Part shown: positions 1 through 11,571 of the stretch, in pieces | Layout: each line of letters starts with the position of its first letter | Numbering within the stretch: the stretch's first letter is position 1 | DNA from: Anagrus nilaparvatae | Taxonomy: Eukaryota > Arthropoda > Insecta > Hymenoptera > Mymaridae | DNA: 64,000 nt | NCBI GenBank assembly: GCA_022575985.1 | Contig: JAKSXM010000288.1 | Location: 1,701,501 to 1,765,500 of the forward strand | Direction: 5' to 3' | Notes under the pieces: generated by a model | Told to the model about the DNA's origin: nothing | Database searches by the model: none | Seen by the model: only the letters and a program-made list of their open reading frames with translations | Program-made: the position numbers and the translations under genes

Positions 1-349
1 TATTCCATCAAGAATTGAAATGAAATATGTCTCATTAGGGGCCGGTAAAAATGGGGCCTTAAAATAATTTTTAATAACAAGTTTTTTTTGCACAAAATTT
101 TAAATTATATAAAATACCACTGCACATACTTTGAACTTATTTAAATCAGTTACATAGCTAATTAAAATATATTTAAGTCTTGTATAAAAGGAAATGGATG
201 AAAATTAAAGTTAGAGGAGGTAATAATGAGTTTTTAATGAGAAGTAATGTATTTCAATATTGTTTATTTGTTTATAAACAGTAAAAGTTTATTCTCAGCT
301 ACAATTCTGGTCAATAATAAAAAAAGAAATTAACCTTCAATTCTATGTA
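1..349. other. AT-rich non-coding sequence
   Basis: No coding, RNA or repeat signal recognised in this leading stretch. Confidence 0.5.
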
Positions 350-812
350 GGTATATGTTACGCTCCGTTTGAGAAATGAGCCATTTGACATTGCTTAAGT
401 AAATTTACATGTCTGATTTCACGAAATTGGCAAACTTTTAAATCTTTTATTTCGAATTTTTAACAGTATTGTTGCAGTAAAAATTACTTCATGATTTAAA
501 ATAATCTCGAGTTAATTTGGAAACGCTTTTGCTTTAAAATAACAAATGATTTACAAATCCTAAATAATAAATTTATCTTTCATCGCCTGTGAATAACAAA
601 TGCAATTTAAACATAAAATAAGTAAATAGAATTTAAAAATCATTTATTATTTTAACTCATAAGCGTTTCCAAATGAAGTCGAAATTATTTCTAAGTAATA
701 TTTTCAGATCCTAAAGTAGTTTTTACTGCGAAAACACCCTGAAAATTTCAAAAGTAAAAATTTGAAAGCTTTGTCATTTCGCAAAATGGCTAATATCTAT
801 AAAGCATATACC
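350..812. mobile_element. MITE-like element with long imperfect inverted arms
   Basis: The stretch folds back on itself. The left arm (about 350-556) reads GGTATATG, then a GCCATTT motif, then a TTTGGAAACGC motif and a TTAAAATAA motif. The right arm (about 636-812) carries the same motifs in the same order when read as reverse complement, ending CATATACC. The arms are diverged by point changes and small indels around a central spacer of about 80 bp. No protein is encoded and no clear target-site duplication flanks the ends. This is the architecture of a non-autonomous foldback or MITE element. The superfamily cannot be assigned from the termini. Confidence 0.55.
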
Positions 813-3607
813 AAAGTTATTTTTTTTGTAAAACTTCGTGCAAGCTCCTTTAAAAATTAATTAGGAATTGTTTATTTTTAGAAAAATGAGACATAAATGG
901 ACTAGCTAGAGTAAATTTAAAATTTTTGATTCTTCAAAGTGAAATCTTCAAACAAAAAAAATCATTTTGATAGTCGGAATTTCCGATTTTTCAGCATATA
1001 TAAGCACTTATGGGGTCTTGTAACCTGCCATTGTGAAAAAAATAATATATTTAGAAATAATAAATTTACTGCATTTCGAAGCTCTAAACTTTCACATTTA
1101 TCAGGAATAAACTTTTTCACAACACCTTTAAAAATAGCTATTTTATCTGGTGTGAAAATTACGTCACTAATTAAGGAACCGTAGTGTCGATAAGTTAGCT
1201 ATTTTTTAGCAGCTATTTTTTATAAATTTACGATTTTTTGTCAAAAATTTACGAATCAATTATAAATGTGCAAAATTATCGTACATTAATTTACCATAGG
1301 GAATTTTTCACAATGTACGCCCATTATTGACGAGTCAATTATTTACGGAATAATTAAAAAGTATAAAAAATTATCAATTTTTCGCAATCAAAAAAAAAAA
1401 AATTATACCTGTGTGCAAAGTAAATGTAAAATAAAATTTTAATATATTCTATTTAGCGTTTATGCATGCATAATCGAATAAATGAAAATTAAAAAAAAAA
1501 ATTAAAATAATACACGTACGAAACATAATATCCTGAGCAAAAAAAAAAGTTGGAAATACCATTTTTGCAAATTTTTTTTTTTATTCCCCTCGATAAATTA
1601 ATATACTTTGTTTCATTCCCTTGACGTTACATGTCGATTAGTTTTTTTTATTTTATTTCTTTTAACGAAATCGTTAAAAAAAAAAGCGAACGGTACGTTG
1701 GATTAAATTTATCATGACAAATTTATTTAAAATAAAAAAATATTTTATTAAATGTTAGTTAAATTTAATGCAGAAATTTTGGGTTTTTTGCTTTAATTAA
1801 TACTTTTGCCTTTATCTGTCATCATTTAAATTTAATTTTAGAATAAACTTTTAATAATCTTGCGGTCTAGATGCTAACTTTAATATGATGGATGAATGCT
1901 GTTCAAAATTTTAGTGTTAAGATCTTTCATTTTTTGGTAAGCCTCCATGAAGCAAGGATGAAAAAGCAAAGAATTCTTGAAATAAATCCAATTAACAAAT
2001 GATATAAAAAATAATTTGATAAAATAAAATATTTGCCAAAGAATAATACACTTTTATCGATTATTCTTTCTTTTTCTTCTTCTACACATTATATAAATTT
2101 TCTTTATATAAAAGTTCAATTTTCCGAAAAAAAAAATGAAATATAATTTTTTTTAACGCGCAGGCGTTAGTTCATTCCAACAAAATACATCATGAAATGT
2201 ATAAATTTTCTATACATACATAACATACAGTCAAGTTTTTTTTTGAAACGATCGATTTACCTCCAACAAACTAACAGTACTAAACCATGTGCTTTTTTTT
2301 TTTTATTAAATGACATAAAATAAATCTTAAATTTCCCTATGGATACGATTGTTGAGGTATTTTTAACAAAAAAAATAATAATAATAAAAAATTGAATGCA
2401 CTAACGAATGAAAATAAAAAAAACGTATTTTAATGGAATATTGAATTTATCAAACAGAAATGTATTATCAAAGTTTAACGAGAAGAATAATATTTATACA
2501 GAATTATGAGCAATGAAATTAAGTAAACGTTAAATATTTATTAACTTAAATTTTTTTTTGCATAAAAAAATATTTTTTTTAATATTAAATTTAAATAATA
2601 ATAACAAAAAATTTTTAAATTATGTGCATATTTTAATTAACTATTAAAATCTTATATAATTTATAAAAGATCGATTTCTTAGATTCGTTGAACTGAATAT
2701 TAAATATAAGAGTTTGCAAGTCAATCTTAAGTAAAAAAGTTCTTTTATTTAATTTATATATATTTTTTTATAGTATGCTTTGATTTATTATGGATAAGAG
2801 AATATATGGACCAGTCCAACTGGAAAAATATAAACGATGGTTTTTAATAAATGCGGTTAAAGATGTTGTTTTGGATTTTTTGAAAATTTGGAGATGATTT
2901 TTTGCGAAAAAATTAGCTGGATAATTTTCTGCCGAGAAAAAATTACTTTTGGTTTTCATTCTCAAGTAGAGCTTTTTTTATTTTAAAAATCATTTTTGGG
3001 ATTCAATGAAATCATTCAATTTGAATATAAATCACTCTCAGATCCTTGCATAGCCTTGCATAGCACATCAAAGGATACACAGATAAGTATGCTAACGGAA
3101 TTTGAAACGTACCAATGATAACAATTCAAAAAATATCAAAAAATCGCTTCAATAGAGCGGAATTAACGTTCATGGTTGACATCTAGTGACACGTGATATA
3201 TTCACAGCTACCAATGATATTTTTATTTTCTTAAAAAATCAATACCTGATTTAGGGAGACGCATTTTTAAATAGCTGCAAGGTACCTATCAATTTTGGGC
3301 TGGTGGTTAAAACAAAAGCATAGAAAAAATAAAAAAATTAATAAATTAGTAGACAATTATAAACTAATAAACTTGAACTCATTGTCCAATCCCAAATTTT
3401 TGAAACAAGAAAGTTGAATAAATGCTTTCCTGCTAAAATAAGCTAGATTATTCCATATATATTTAATAACGATCAATTTTAGCTCGACTAATTACCATTT
3501 TTCAATTAAAATATATAATTTAATTATAAAATATTCTGAGAAGTAAAAAAAAATATTCGTTATATAAATAATGTTGAATTTTATTCCTTCATATTTTATT
3601 TTTTAAT
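813..3607. other. AT-rich sequence without recognised genes
   Basis: Homopolymer A/T runs and short chance reading frames only (for example at 939-1184 and, on the minus strand, 2768-2965). Their translations are low-complexity and resemble no family I know. Confidence 0.5.
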
Positions 3608-3609
3608 TA

Positions 3610-5016
3610 CCGTATAGGAGCCGGTTTTCGATCAGAAGTCACTTTCTTATACCTAGCTGTATCTTTATTTGTTGAAAAATATACTTTAAAATTAATATTT
3701 GGAGTTAAATATTGTTGCATTTGATCAGGGAAATCCTATATTTTACTATCCCAATTAAAAAAATGTCAAATTTATTGATGGATAATTTATAATTTACATT
3801 TATTACAAGTGTGCAAGGTAAGGTAATTTCGATAATGCAAATTCTATTTTTGATAATAGTATCATTTTGATCGAATTAATTTTCGATAATTTGAAAATCG
3901 CTACAACTAAGTTAAAATCGTGCGCGTTTTAATAGAATTCTTATAGGTATAACTATACCTATTTCTTAACTCCCTTTTCACTTCTTTTTTATTGTTTTTT
4001 TAATATAAAATACCTATAATAAGAATAAAATATAGTAAACAGCAGATGAACTACACACTTGTATAATCATGTATTTTAAACATTTATTTATTAAAATTTG
4101 CTTTTTAATTTTAATTAACGAAAGATAATAGTTGATATAATGTTTTTAAAACTCAAGGAAACAAAATAGGCGCCTTATGTAAGCAACCTGTTGTATATGT
4201 TCAGTTTGCGCGCGACTTTATTAGGGGTCGTTTACCTGTTTAATTATTTGTGTATTTAAAAGTAAAAACGACATAAATTTTATGAAAAAAGTGTTGGAAT
4301 ATAGTTTTTATATATTTTTAATATTAAAATAAAGGTTTTTTTTCATTTCAAAGCGTGTATACGTAATTTTTATTAAAATCAAAGCATTTACGAGCATTTA
4401 TTGTGTTATAAACAAAGTGATACATAAGTATATAAGTACTTTAAATTGTGTTTATGTGTGTTAGTTTATTAAATATTCTATTAATTATTATAAAATATAG
4501 TATAAATAATGTAATTATGACAAATTTAGTGTATTATTATTAAATAAATATCATTTAAATTAAAAAAAGTGTAATTAAATTGAAAATATCGAAAATACCC
4601 ATACGTGTAAAAAAATTCGGATTCGATTATCGATATACCTATTTAAAATAAATTTGCAATAAATAAGTGAATATAACCCTTTCCCTTCATTTATTAAAGC
4701 ATCACAACGTAATTAAAAGCATTTTTAATATTCGGCATAGAGTAGGTATCCCTAAAACTCGATTTTAATAACACACGAGATTTGATGAAAACGATGAGAA
4801 AAATCTCCTAAGGTTGTACAAGACAGCATTTTTCTAATTTTTTTTATTAATTTAAGTTGTTTTTTAATATCGGTAACGTAGAAATTAGTTCCTTAGGGTA
4901 TGTAGTTTCATAAGAAAATTCGGTTTTAGATAAATGATGCATACTTTTTTATATAAAAGCTAATTTGTGTGTATTTGATCGAAAGCCAATACGTTCGAAA
5001 ACTGGCTCCTATACGG
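3610..5016. mobile_element. 1.4 kb DNA transposon remnant, TIR CCGTATAGGAGCC, TA target duplication
   Basis: The left end reads CCGTATAGGAGCCGGTTTTC and the right end is its near-exact reverse complement (one mismatch over about 22 bp, A for G at position 14). Both ends are directly flanked by TA, as expected for the Tc1/mariner (ITm) superfamily or its MITE derivatives. The interior is AT-rich and has no reading frame above 60 codons, so it is non-autonomous or thoroughly decayed. A slightly GC-richer interior patch near 4150-4240 may be non-TE cargo or older sequence. Termini and TA flanks are seen directly; superfamily placement is inferred from the TA duplication. Confidence 0.7.
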
Positions 5017-5875
5017 TATATGCAATTTTCTTTATTTATTTTTTTTTGCATTAATTTATTATTTACATATTTTTATTTACTTTATTAATTTATCCAAGTT
5101 TTTATTTTTTTAAATTTAAATTAGCATAATCCAATAATTATTAATTAATATTGATTAGAAAATAATTTTAATAAAACAGAGCACACTATGGATAGAAATT
5201 TAATTTAACACATTTGTTTAACACACTTGTTTATGAGTAAATAATGATGAGAAAAAAGAAAAATAAATGTAAACACGAATGTTAATTTCTGATAAATAAT
5301 AAATTTAATAATTAAATAAAAATTAGCTAAATTATAGATAGAGAGAGAAAAAGTAATAATATTTTATTCAAAAACATGAAAAATAAAAGTTTTTGTCACG
5401 CCCGAGATGTATTGTATGATATATCACTTATATAAATGGACATTGTTTGCGTGTTTAAAGTTTTATAAGTCCAGTTTAGTGTGTATGTATAATATTTATG
5501 AAAGGTATTGTATTCATGTGTATAAGAAATACTTAAACACCTGTGATATCTCCAACTTGTTGATATTACTATTTAGAATGCCAATGTATGTAGAAGAAAA
5601 TGTTTCTACTAACTTTTGTCATTTTCAACTAATAATGGAATATTCGGTTTTTTGTTAATGAAAATTTTGATGCTACAAAAGTTTGAATTTAACTTATTAG
5701 TAAAAAATTAAAGTTTTATTTTTTTGGTTATGCTAAACGTTGTATCGTAGAAGTTTTAATAAAAGTTTATAAGCTGTTATAGGTTTGTAAACCAAATTAT
5801 ACAATCTGTAGGGCATGGACTGGTAAGTAAAAAAATCGGTTGTTATTTCTTATCTATGTAGGATTCTAGCTAAGG
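5017..5875. other. AT-rich sequence without recognised genes
   Basis: A plus-strand open frame at 5407-5658 is Cys/Tyr-rich, has no recognisable domain and is probably chance. A good 5' splice-site match (G then GTAAGT) occurs at about 5821-5826 on the plus strand, but no acceptor or coding context supports it. Confidence 0.45.
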
Positions 5876-6472
5876 TCATAAGAAAAACAATTTTAACTCT
5901 TCTAAATCCCAAAGTTTTTCTTCTAAAACTGTCCATAATGTATTTACTTCCACCAATGTCAAATCTAATGAGAATAATTTCTCGTCAAAGTTTAAGCCGC
6001 ATATAAATGTTTTTATTGTCAAAAGAATATATTCCAGTCTTTTATGATTATTTCGGGGACTGTTTTGGACAAATTAAAAAATATGGCCCTGCAAACCTTT
6101 TCTAGGGAAGAAACTGGTTGTTTTATTGTAAGGCTTTCTTTAAGATATAGTGGTTATGATTTTGAAAACTCTTTTGGAGGTAGCCAAAAATTATTTAGTC
6201 AGTTTAAAGGAAATATTTTATTATTAAACAAGAATGTGTCATTTCTGTTAACATATGTCAATTTAAGTCAGGTATCCTTTGCAAGTAGCTTGTCTAACGT
6301 AAAGTCTAATGTCTAGTATAAACGGTATTTTACGCTTAGTCATGGTATTTTTCAACTCGATTACCTTTTCGATTACAATTCTATTAAAAATGCAATTAAA
6401 CGTTCACGCAAAGTCTCTGATCATCTCATGGCAAGCGGCGGCCCATTGAGAAAGCCAATAACAAATAATTAA
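5876..6472 (+). pseudogene. decayed coding-like fragment, unknown family
   Basis: An open frame at 6044-6316 (90 codons) has more normal amino-acid composition than its surroundings. It extends in frame upstream as YKCFYCQKNIFQSF, a CxxC zinc-finger-like stretch. Past the TAG at 6314 it continues in frame to a TAA at 6470-6472, including the segment KNAIKRSRKVSDHLMASGG. Upstream, the neighbouring frame from about 5876 is open and Ser/Asn-rich, and joining the two would need a frameshift near 6000. An AATAAA polyadenylation motif lies at 6654-6659. Together this suggests the 3' part of a degraded gene or transposon protein with at least one frameshift and one stop. I do not recognise the family, and it may be a chance run. 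Confidence 0.3.
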
Positions 6473-6653
6473 TTTCAACTTGATTTATATGAATTAGTTT
6501 TGATTATTACGCGAATATTACGCATTAATTTAGTAAGTGTCTCCTATTGAGCACATGGTTACATGTAAATAAATATGTAATGATGTATTAAATAATTTAA
6601 TTAGTTTTTCGTCAACAATCATTATTCAAGATGTATATGCGAGAAATGTGAAC

Positions 6654-6659
6654 AATAAA
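6654..6659 (+). terminator. candidate polyadenylation signal AATAAA
   Basis: AATAAA lies about 180 bases after the TAA that ends the decayed fragment, and is followed by T-rich and TGT-containing sequence. In AT-rich DNA this motif is common by chance, so it is meaningful only if the fragment is real. Confidence 0.25.
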
Positions 6660-6660
6660 G

Positions 6661-7409
6661 TTTATTAATGTTATTTTCATCAAAACAATGTGTCATGTTA
6701 TTTATCAAGTTTCCTGTAAATCTCTAACAATCCAGTATAATCATCAATAATTTTCAAACAGTGAGGAACAATAACAATTATGTTCTTCGGAGAAACAAAC
6801 AATTAGATTCGACAGATGTTTTCTGATTTTCCTCTAGAAGGATAAGTTAAGGTCAAGGATGCAATTTGGCATTGACGATGAGTCTTATGATAGTTAGAGA
6901 ATCAAATTTGATTAAAAAGAAAAGGTTCTTGCGGAATATCTAATTTTTAGGATACGCTTTTAATAACCGATACAACTAATTTAAAAAAATTTTTCGATTT
7001 TTTGTGAAATTTGAAGCATAACACCCTAACCATATATGATGTTATTAAAATAAACAAGTCCAGAGGTCACGCATTGACTACTCTGAATGAGAAGTGATGA
7101 AAAATGTTAAGAGGGTGCTTCCCTTATACAGACTATTATGCACGTGATAATTAAAGCTAAGTAGTTCTGACGTGAGTTGTTAAGTAATCCGTCAAGTTCT
7201 TTTTTGTAAAGAAATATAATAATTTCACTTCGATCCCCAAAACGAGGTTTTAACATTGCCATATAAAAACACGAAATGTCTTAATAAGTAGCAGTCAAAT
7301 AATAAAGATTTTGAATAATAAACGACCAATAAGATCGCTACATAAAACTGAAGGTTGTAGAATATAATGAAATTCTGACATACAAAATCCTATTAATAAA
7401 TTTAATAAA
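6661..7409. other. AT-rich sequence without recognised genes
   Basis: A slightly more base-balanced patch at 7040-7200 shows no domain, repeat or RNA signal that I recognise. Confidence 0.4.
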
Positions 7410-7465
7410 AATAAAATGGTCAATTTTAGGCAAAAAAGTAATCTTCTTTATTTATAAAGTTATGT

Positions 7466-7498
7466 TGTCAACGTTTCGCCAGTTCCAGGCCTCCTCAG
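7466..7498 (-). ncRNA. hammerhead-ribozyme-like motif in the Penelope 3' region
   Basis: On the minus strand the sequence reads CTGAGGAG, then GCC, a loop, GGC, then GAAACGTTGAC. This fits the hammerhead core pattern CUGANGA, stem II (GCC paired with GGC), GAA. Penelope-like elements are known to carry hammerhead motifs in their terminal repeats, and the motif sits just past the coding remnant as expected. Stem I partners and the cleavage triplet are not clearly resolved and one stem II base is bulged, so it may be a decayed or minimal form. Confidence 0.35.
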
Positions 7499-7987
7499 TA
7501 CGACAAAGAATATTTAAAAATATAATGGCTTACATAAAAATATTTAGTGTATAAACATATAACAAAAAAATAACAAAAAATAAATGAAATTAAATTAATT
7601 TACAGTGAGTCTTAATTTTTAATTGAAGATTCATAAAACAAAAGATTTTTTATTGTCATTTCTTATTTTATCATCTAAGTGAATCTAAAAACATATTATA
7701 TTTATAAATATTGCATTACTCAAAAATTCATTATTACAGTACATCAATATTTATAAGATATATTATTAATTAATATTTAAATTATGTAATCAATGTAGAT
7801 AAACTAATTAATAAAAAATAAACCAATAATAACTTAATGTATTTTACACTTAAAAGCTGATACATTTATAATAATACAAATATGAACCTATGGTAACTTA
7901 CAAAGGAAGCACGATTTACCCCACCAGATTGTTTATGTATTTGTACATTTTTAGATGAAATTATATGAAATTTTTCTGGCTTAATTT

Positions 7988-8560
7988 TTAAATTAGTTTA
8001 GAGTATGGTACAAATAAATTCTTATAATTATCTTTAAGATTTATTGCACCGAACGTGGATTTGATATTAAACGTTTCAGATAGTAATCTAAGGCCATAAT
8101 TAGCTTCTTTATCTAAAATCTTGGTACCCTCCCAATTAAAGTCATTAGTGTATTCATTTTTATGTTCAGACACCACTGATTGTTGAGTCGGATCTATGAG
8201 AATATCATGTTTATCTTCCCCAACTCTAATTTTTAGATCTTTTAGTCTCTCCAACATATTTGCTGGATAATTTTTGCGACTAATTTTATAAATAACATTT
8301 GTGTTATTGAATTTATCTATATTATCCTTGCCTTTACTCACTAGAATTCTTTGTATTCATTTTTGGTACTACGCGAATGCTATAAGGTTCAAGAACTCTC
8401 TTCATATTATCATAATAACCTTGAATATATGGAATAGTTATTACTCCCAAAATATTAGGTCTAATTTGTATGTCAATATTATTGTTCCTTGTATTGCTAT
8501 GATGTTGTTATTATCACACTGTGATTTAATATGATCCAACCTTTTTTTTTATATAAAAAT
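7988..8560 (-). pseudogene. Penelope-like polyprotein C-terminus with degraded GIY-YIG endonuclease
   Basis: The longest open piece is 8341-7988 (about 117 codons, opened by a GTG, not a true start). It contains VIYKISRKN (the VYK-I motif opening the Penelope GIY-YIG domain), an SEHKNE segment with the conserved His, NDFNWEGTKILDKEANY, and RLLSETFNIKS with the expected catalytic Glu. The usual YxGQT motif after the first segment is missing and replaced by unrelated residues, so the nuclease is inactivated. Upstream, the continuation NILGVITIPYIQGYYDNMK lies in another frame, so a frameshift falls near 8350-8360, where the lower frame also has a TGA. Family assignment rests on motif order and spacing and I consider it solid; activity is lost. 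Confidence 0.75.
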
Positions 8561-8720
8561 TGATACATTTTTCAGGATAATTATTATTTAGACATCGGCC
8601 CTAAAACCCCGTTAAATTTTTAAGCTATTCGAATTAACTCAAAGAATCTAGAAAAGGGAAAATAATATTGAGACTAGGAATCTTATTGTGAATGGATCCA
8701 AAATCACTATTATTATTTAA

Positions 8721-11272
8721 AACTATGTCATAGATTCTCATATTAAAGAAGATCTTAGTAGTTATAGTTTACCAAAAATAATTGACTTAGTCTTTATGCA
8801 GCTTAGACCAAGTCAATTTAGTTATTTCCATATTGCTAATTTATGGGCTTAATTTGGAAAAATGTTTTTTTTTTAGGTCACGCTGAATCTAGAGACATAC
8901 TCTAGAGACTCACTTAAGTAGGAGGTAATCTGGAGGCAATAGCAGATTATACTTTTTCAACAAAATTAAACAGTTCCATTTTCTTCTTTAAGTTTCATTT
9001 AATACCTTATCTTTACTTTTAAGTTTTTTGTAACTTTAGTACCTTCGTTGGAAGGCGTTCCAAATTTCAATTCCATACTAAATTAGGAACACTAATATAC
9101 GTCAAAATTACCTTATAACTGACAACCAAAATAAAAATGGTTGATATTCATGAGCATAATTAAATTAGGTAACTTCAAAAATTATATTTATGAAAGCGTT
9201 ACTATATTTTTAAATTGTAAAATATAATATGTTATAAACTACTCTTCAGATGAAAATTAAAAAATTTGCGTTTATTTTTTATCTAATTCCATAAACTTAT
9301 GTTTATAAATGCATATAATATTAGATATTTTGTACGTGTATCCTTTTTAATTAATGTATTAAAAATAATTTTTAATTTAAAAACAATTAAAAAAATAGCG
9401 AAAAAAAAATAAAATTAATGACATTTTAAAAAAAATTAAAAAAATATCTATCTGAAGTAAAAAATACACAGATGAAAAATAAAAGTAATTTTACACACAA
9501 GAATTTTTCAGTAGGTGAGTAAATAGTATTTTTTTCTTGTATACCTAAGTACTACACACTACTACTGTTATATTTGCAGATAGATGAAATAAAAAAAAAA
9601 CATACAAGTCACGTTATAATATATAACTATTTTTTTTTTAACTTCAAGGAGAAAACTAAGAGAAAGAGAGAGAGAGATAAATATAGAAGGGACGAGAATT
9701 AGGGGAATAAGAGGTTCTTTAGCTTGAAAAGGTATTTACAATTAAAGCGAGCAACTAAGTTTTAGGACTTTGTAAATGCACTTCCATTTTATATATCAGT
9801 CTTTTTCAATGTACATTGCATGACTTATATAGAATAGAAGGTTCGTGACTGGTTGGCTTATATTTCTCTTCTTCTTTCTCTTATATTCCAAACTCAAGTC
9901 CTTTTGAGTGGATCTTGTTGAGTATGAAGTTTGTTATTTTTTTTTTATTTTATACCATTACGATTACTTACTTTTTTTTATACTTTATATTTTATGCATT
10001 CTATTTCTATAGTCGTTACGTAAGGAAAACTAAAATTTAGCACCAACATTTTTTTAATACAAAAATATAGAAACTTTTTCTTATTCTTTGCCACAATAAA
10101 AAGAAAAGCTCTCTTTAATTTATCATACAAACATAGATACAAGTTCATATCTATTATTATAATTTAAACTTTATTACTTTATAGAACAATGAAATGCATT
10201 TATTCTTCTTTGATTATATATAGAAAGTTAAAGAAGTTTTTCTATATAATGATAAATTTTTAATTCCTTTCAAAACTTATAAATTTTACTATAATAAGCT
10301 TTTTTAATGGAAATATCAACTGACGTATTTTTTCTGTTCTAAAATTATTTTATACTAATGATAAAAATTATCCATTTTAAAGCAATGTTAATCAGATATT
10401 TCATTCAAGCTTGCGGAAATTAGCGATTGTACCTTTATCCAATTTTCTTTCTTTTTTGAAATCCTTACACCTTTTTTTATCCTTTGAATATTGATTCTCA
10501 ATTATTTTTCTGCTTAAGCTATTTTGATAGAAACATTGCCGTTGCCGGCTGTGGCAACTGAGTTTCCCGTTCCCTATTTTTGGACTTTCTTAACGGGAAT
10601 GTCTTATCAACATTGATGAAATAAATTGTTACTTTTAGGCACTTAAGAAAAATATAAATCTGTTCATGGCTCCACCGCGGACCTCTGGACTTGGCAGAAA
10701 GAATTAAAAGATACTTTTACAGTGATCTTTTTATTAAAAGTAAAAATTTTTTAAAATACCCAAGCCTTGATACAACAACAAAAAAAATTTAATAATTTTA
10801 AGTTCTATTAGTTGACTTTTATTTCCAAATATCAAAGTCCTTATAAATAATTGAATTGAAAATGATTGGGACAAATTTCTGATAAATTGTTTCTCTTGTT
10901 AATTGTTCAAACATCCACATTATATTAGCTTCTTAAATGAGAATAGTATCTTGGTAGAAAGTTCTTTAAAGTTTACTTGTAGTTGTCTTGTTACGAATTT
11001 AATTGGTCTTTAAATATTCTCAACTGTGGTAAAGTTTTCAAGAAAATTTGGTACATTGAGTTTTATAATATCTTGAGAGCAATATTTTATACTTTATTAC
11101 TAAAAATATATCAAATAAACTATGATGAAAGTGGCCATAAACCTAATTTTTTTGTTTTTTATTTTTTTTCTTTTCTTTTATTACGGTTTTTAAAATTTTG
11201 TTAAATTGTTTTTTTATTTTGATTTTAAAACTTTTTATCATATTACAATTTTTTTTAAATTATTTGTTTAAA
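8721..11272. other. AT-rich sequence without recognised genes
   Basis: Contains a short GA-rich run near 9660-9676 and many A/T homopolymers. A somewhat more balanced patch at 10535-10700 shows no recognisable coding or RNA signal. Confidence 0.45.
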
Positions 11273-11571
11273 CAGTTACGTATCCAGAAATTTCACATGG
11301 AGGGGGGGGGGGGGAGATGAAAATTAAAAACTGCAATATTTTTTATTTTCACCCGATTTTCGCGATTTCATAGCAAATTTTGCGATTCAAAATGCATTTT
11401 TGTCAGGTTAAATTTTTTAATAAACACCATTCAACTATAATATGCAATTTTTTTTTTTTTAAATAAACTCAAAATTTAAATTCTCAATTTTTCTTGTATC
11501 TTTCGGTGGGGCCAAGTAGCCCCCACAAGTAAGGAGGGTCAAGGAGGCCTTGGCTCCTTCCGGAATATATG
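11273..11571. mobile_element. possible short TIR element containing a 13-G run
   Basis: One end reads CAGTTACGTATCCAGAAA. The other end, as reverse complement, reads CAGGCATATATTCCGGAAGG, sharing CAG, a TAT-CC core and a GAA block. The interior includes the G run and a palindromic-looking GGGGCCAAGTAGCCCC. The CAG start would suit a hAT-type element, but the flanking 8 bp do not match well, so this is a weak call. Confidence 0.25.
11302..11314 (+). repeat. poly(G) run, 13 G
   Basis: Thirteen consecutive G residues, the longest G homopolymer in a window dominated by A/T runs. A shorter G-rich patch is at 60400-60416. It could form G-quadruplex-type structure and is a likely site of sequencing-length error. 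Confidence 0.9.

Larger units (their letters stand above)
7410..8720 (-). mobile_element. Penelope-like retroelement remnant (3' part)
   Basis: Read on the minus strand, this region carries in order a thumb-like segment (LNNNYPEKCINFYIKKR near 8600-8540), the segment ITIPYIQGYYDNM (near 8445-8405), the GIY-YIG-like C-terminal domain (8341-7988), a non-coding tail, and a hammerhead-like motif near 7466-7498. That order matches the C-terminal half of Penelope-like elements: reverse transcriptase end, linker with an IPY motif, GIY-YIG endonuclease, 3' non-coding end. Frameshifts and stops separate the parts. Traces of the region before the thumb (about 8720-8600) are weak. The left limit is approximate. 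No full-length RT domain remains, so it is dead. Confidence 0.75.

Noticed and set aside
5818..5826. Plus-strand donor-like CTG GTAAGT
   Set aside because: No acceptor, exon or coding frame nearby to pair with it.
7058..10694. Shared 13-mer GACCTCTGGACTT at 7058-7070 (minus) and 10679-10691 (plus)
   Set aside because: Similarity does not extend beyond 13 bases, so no repeat or TIR can be claimed.
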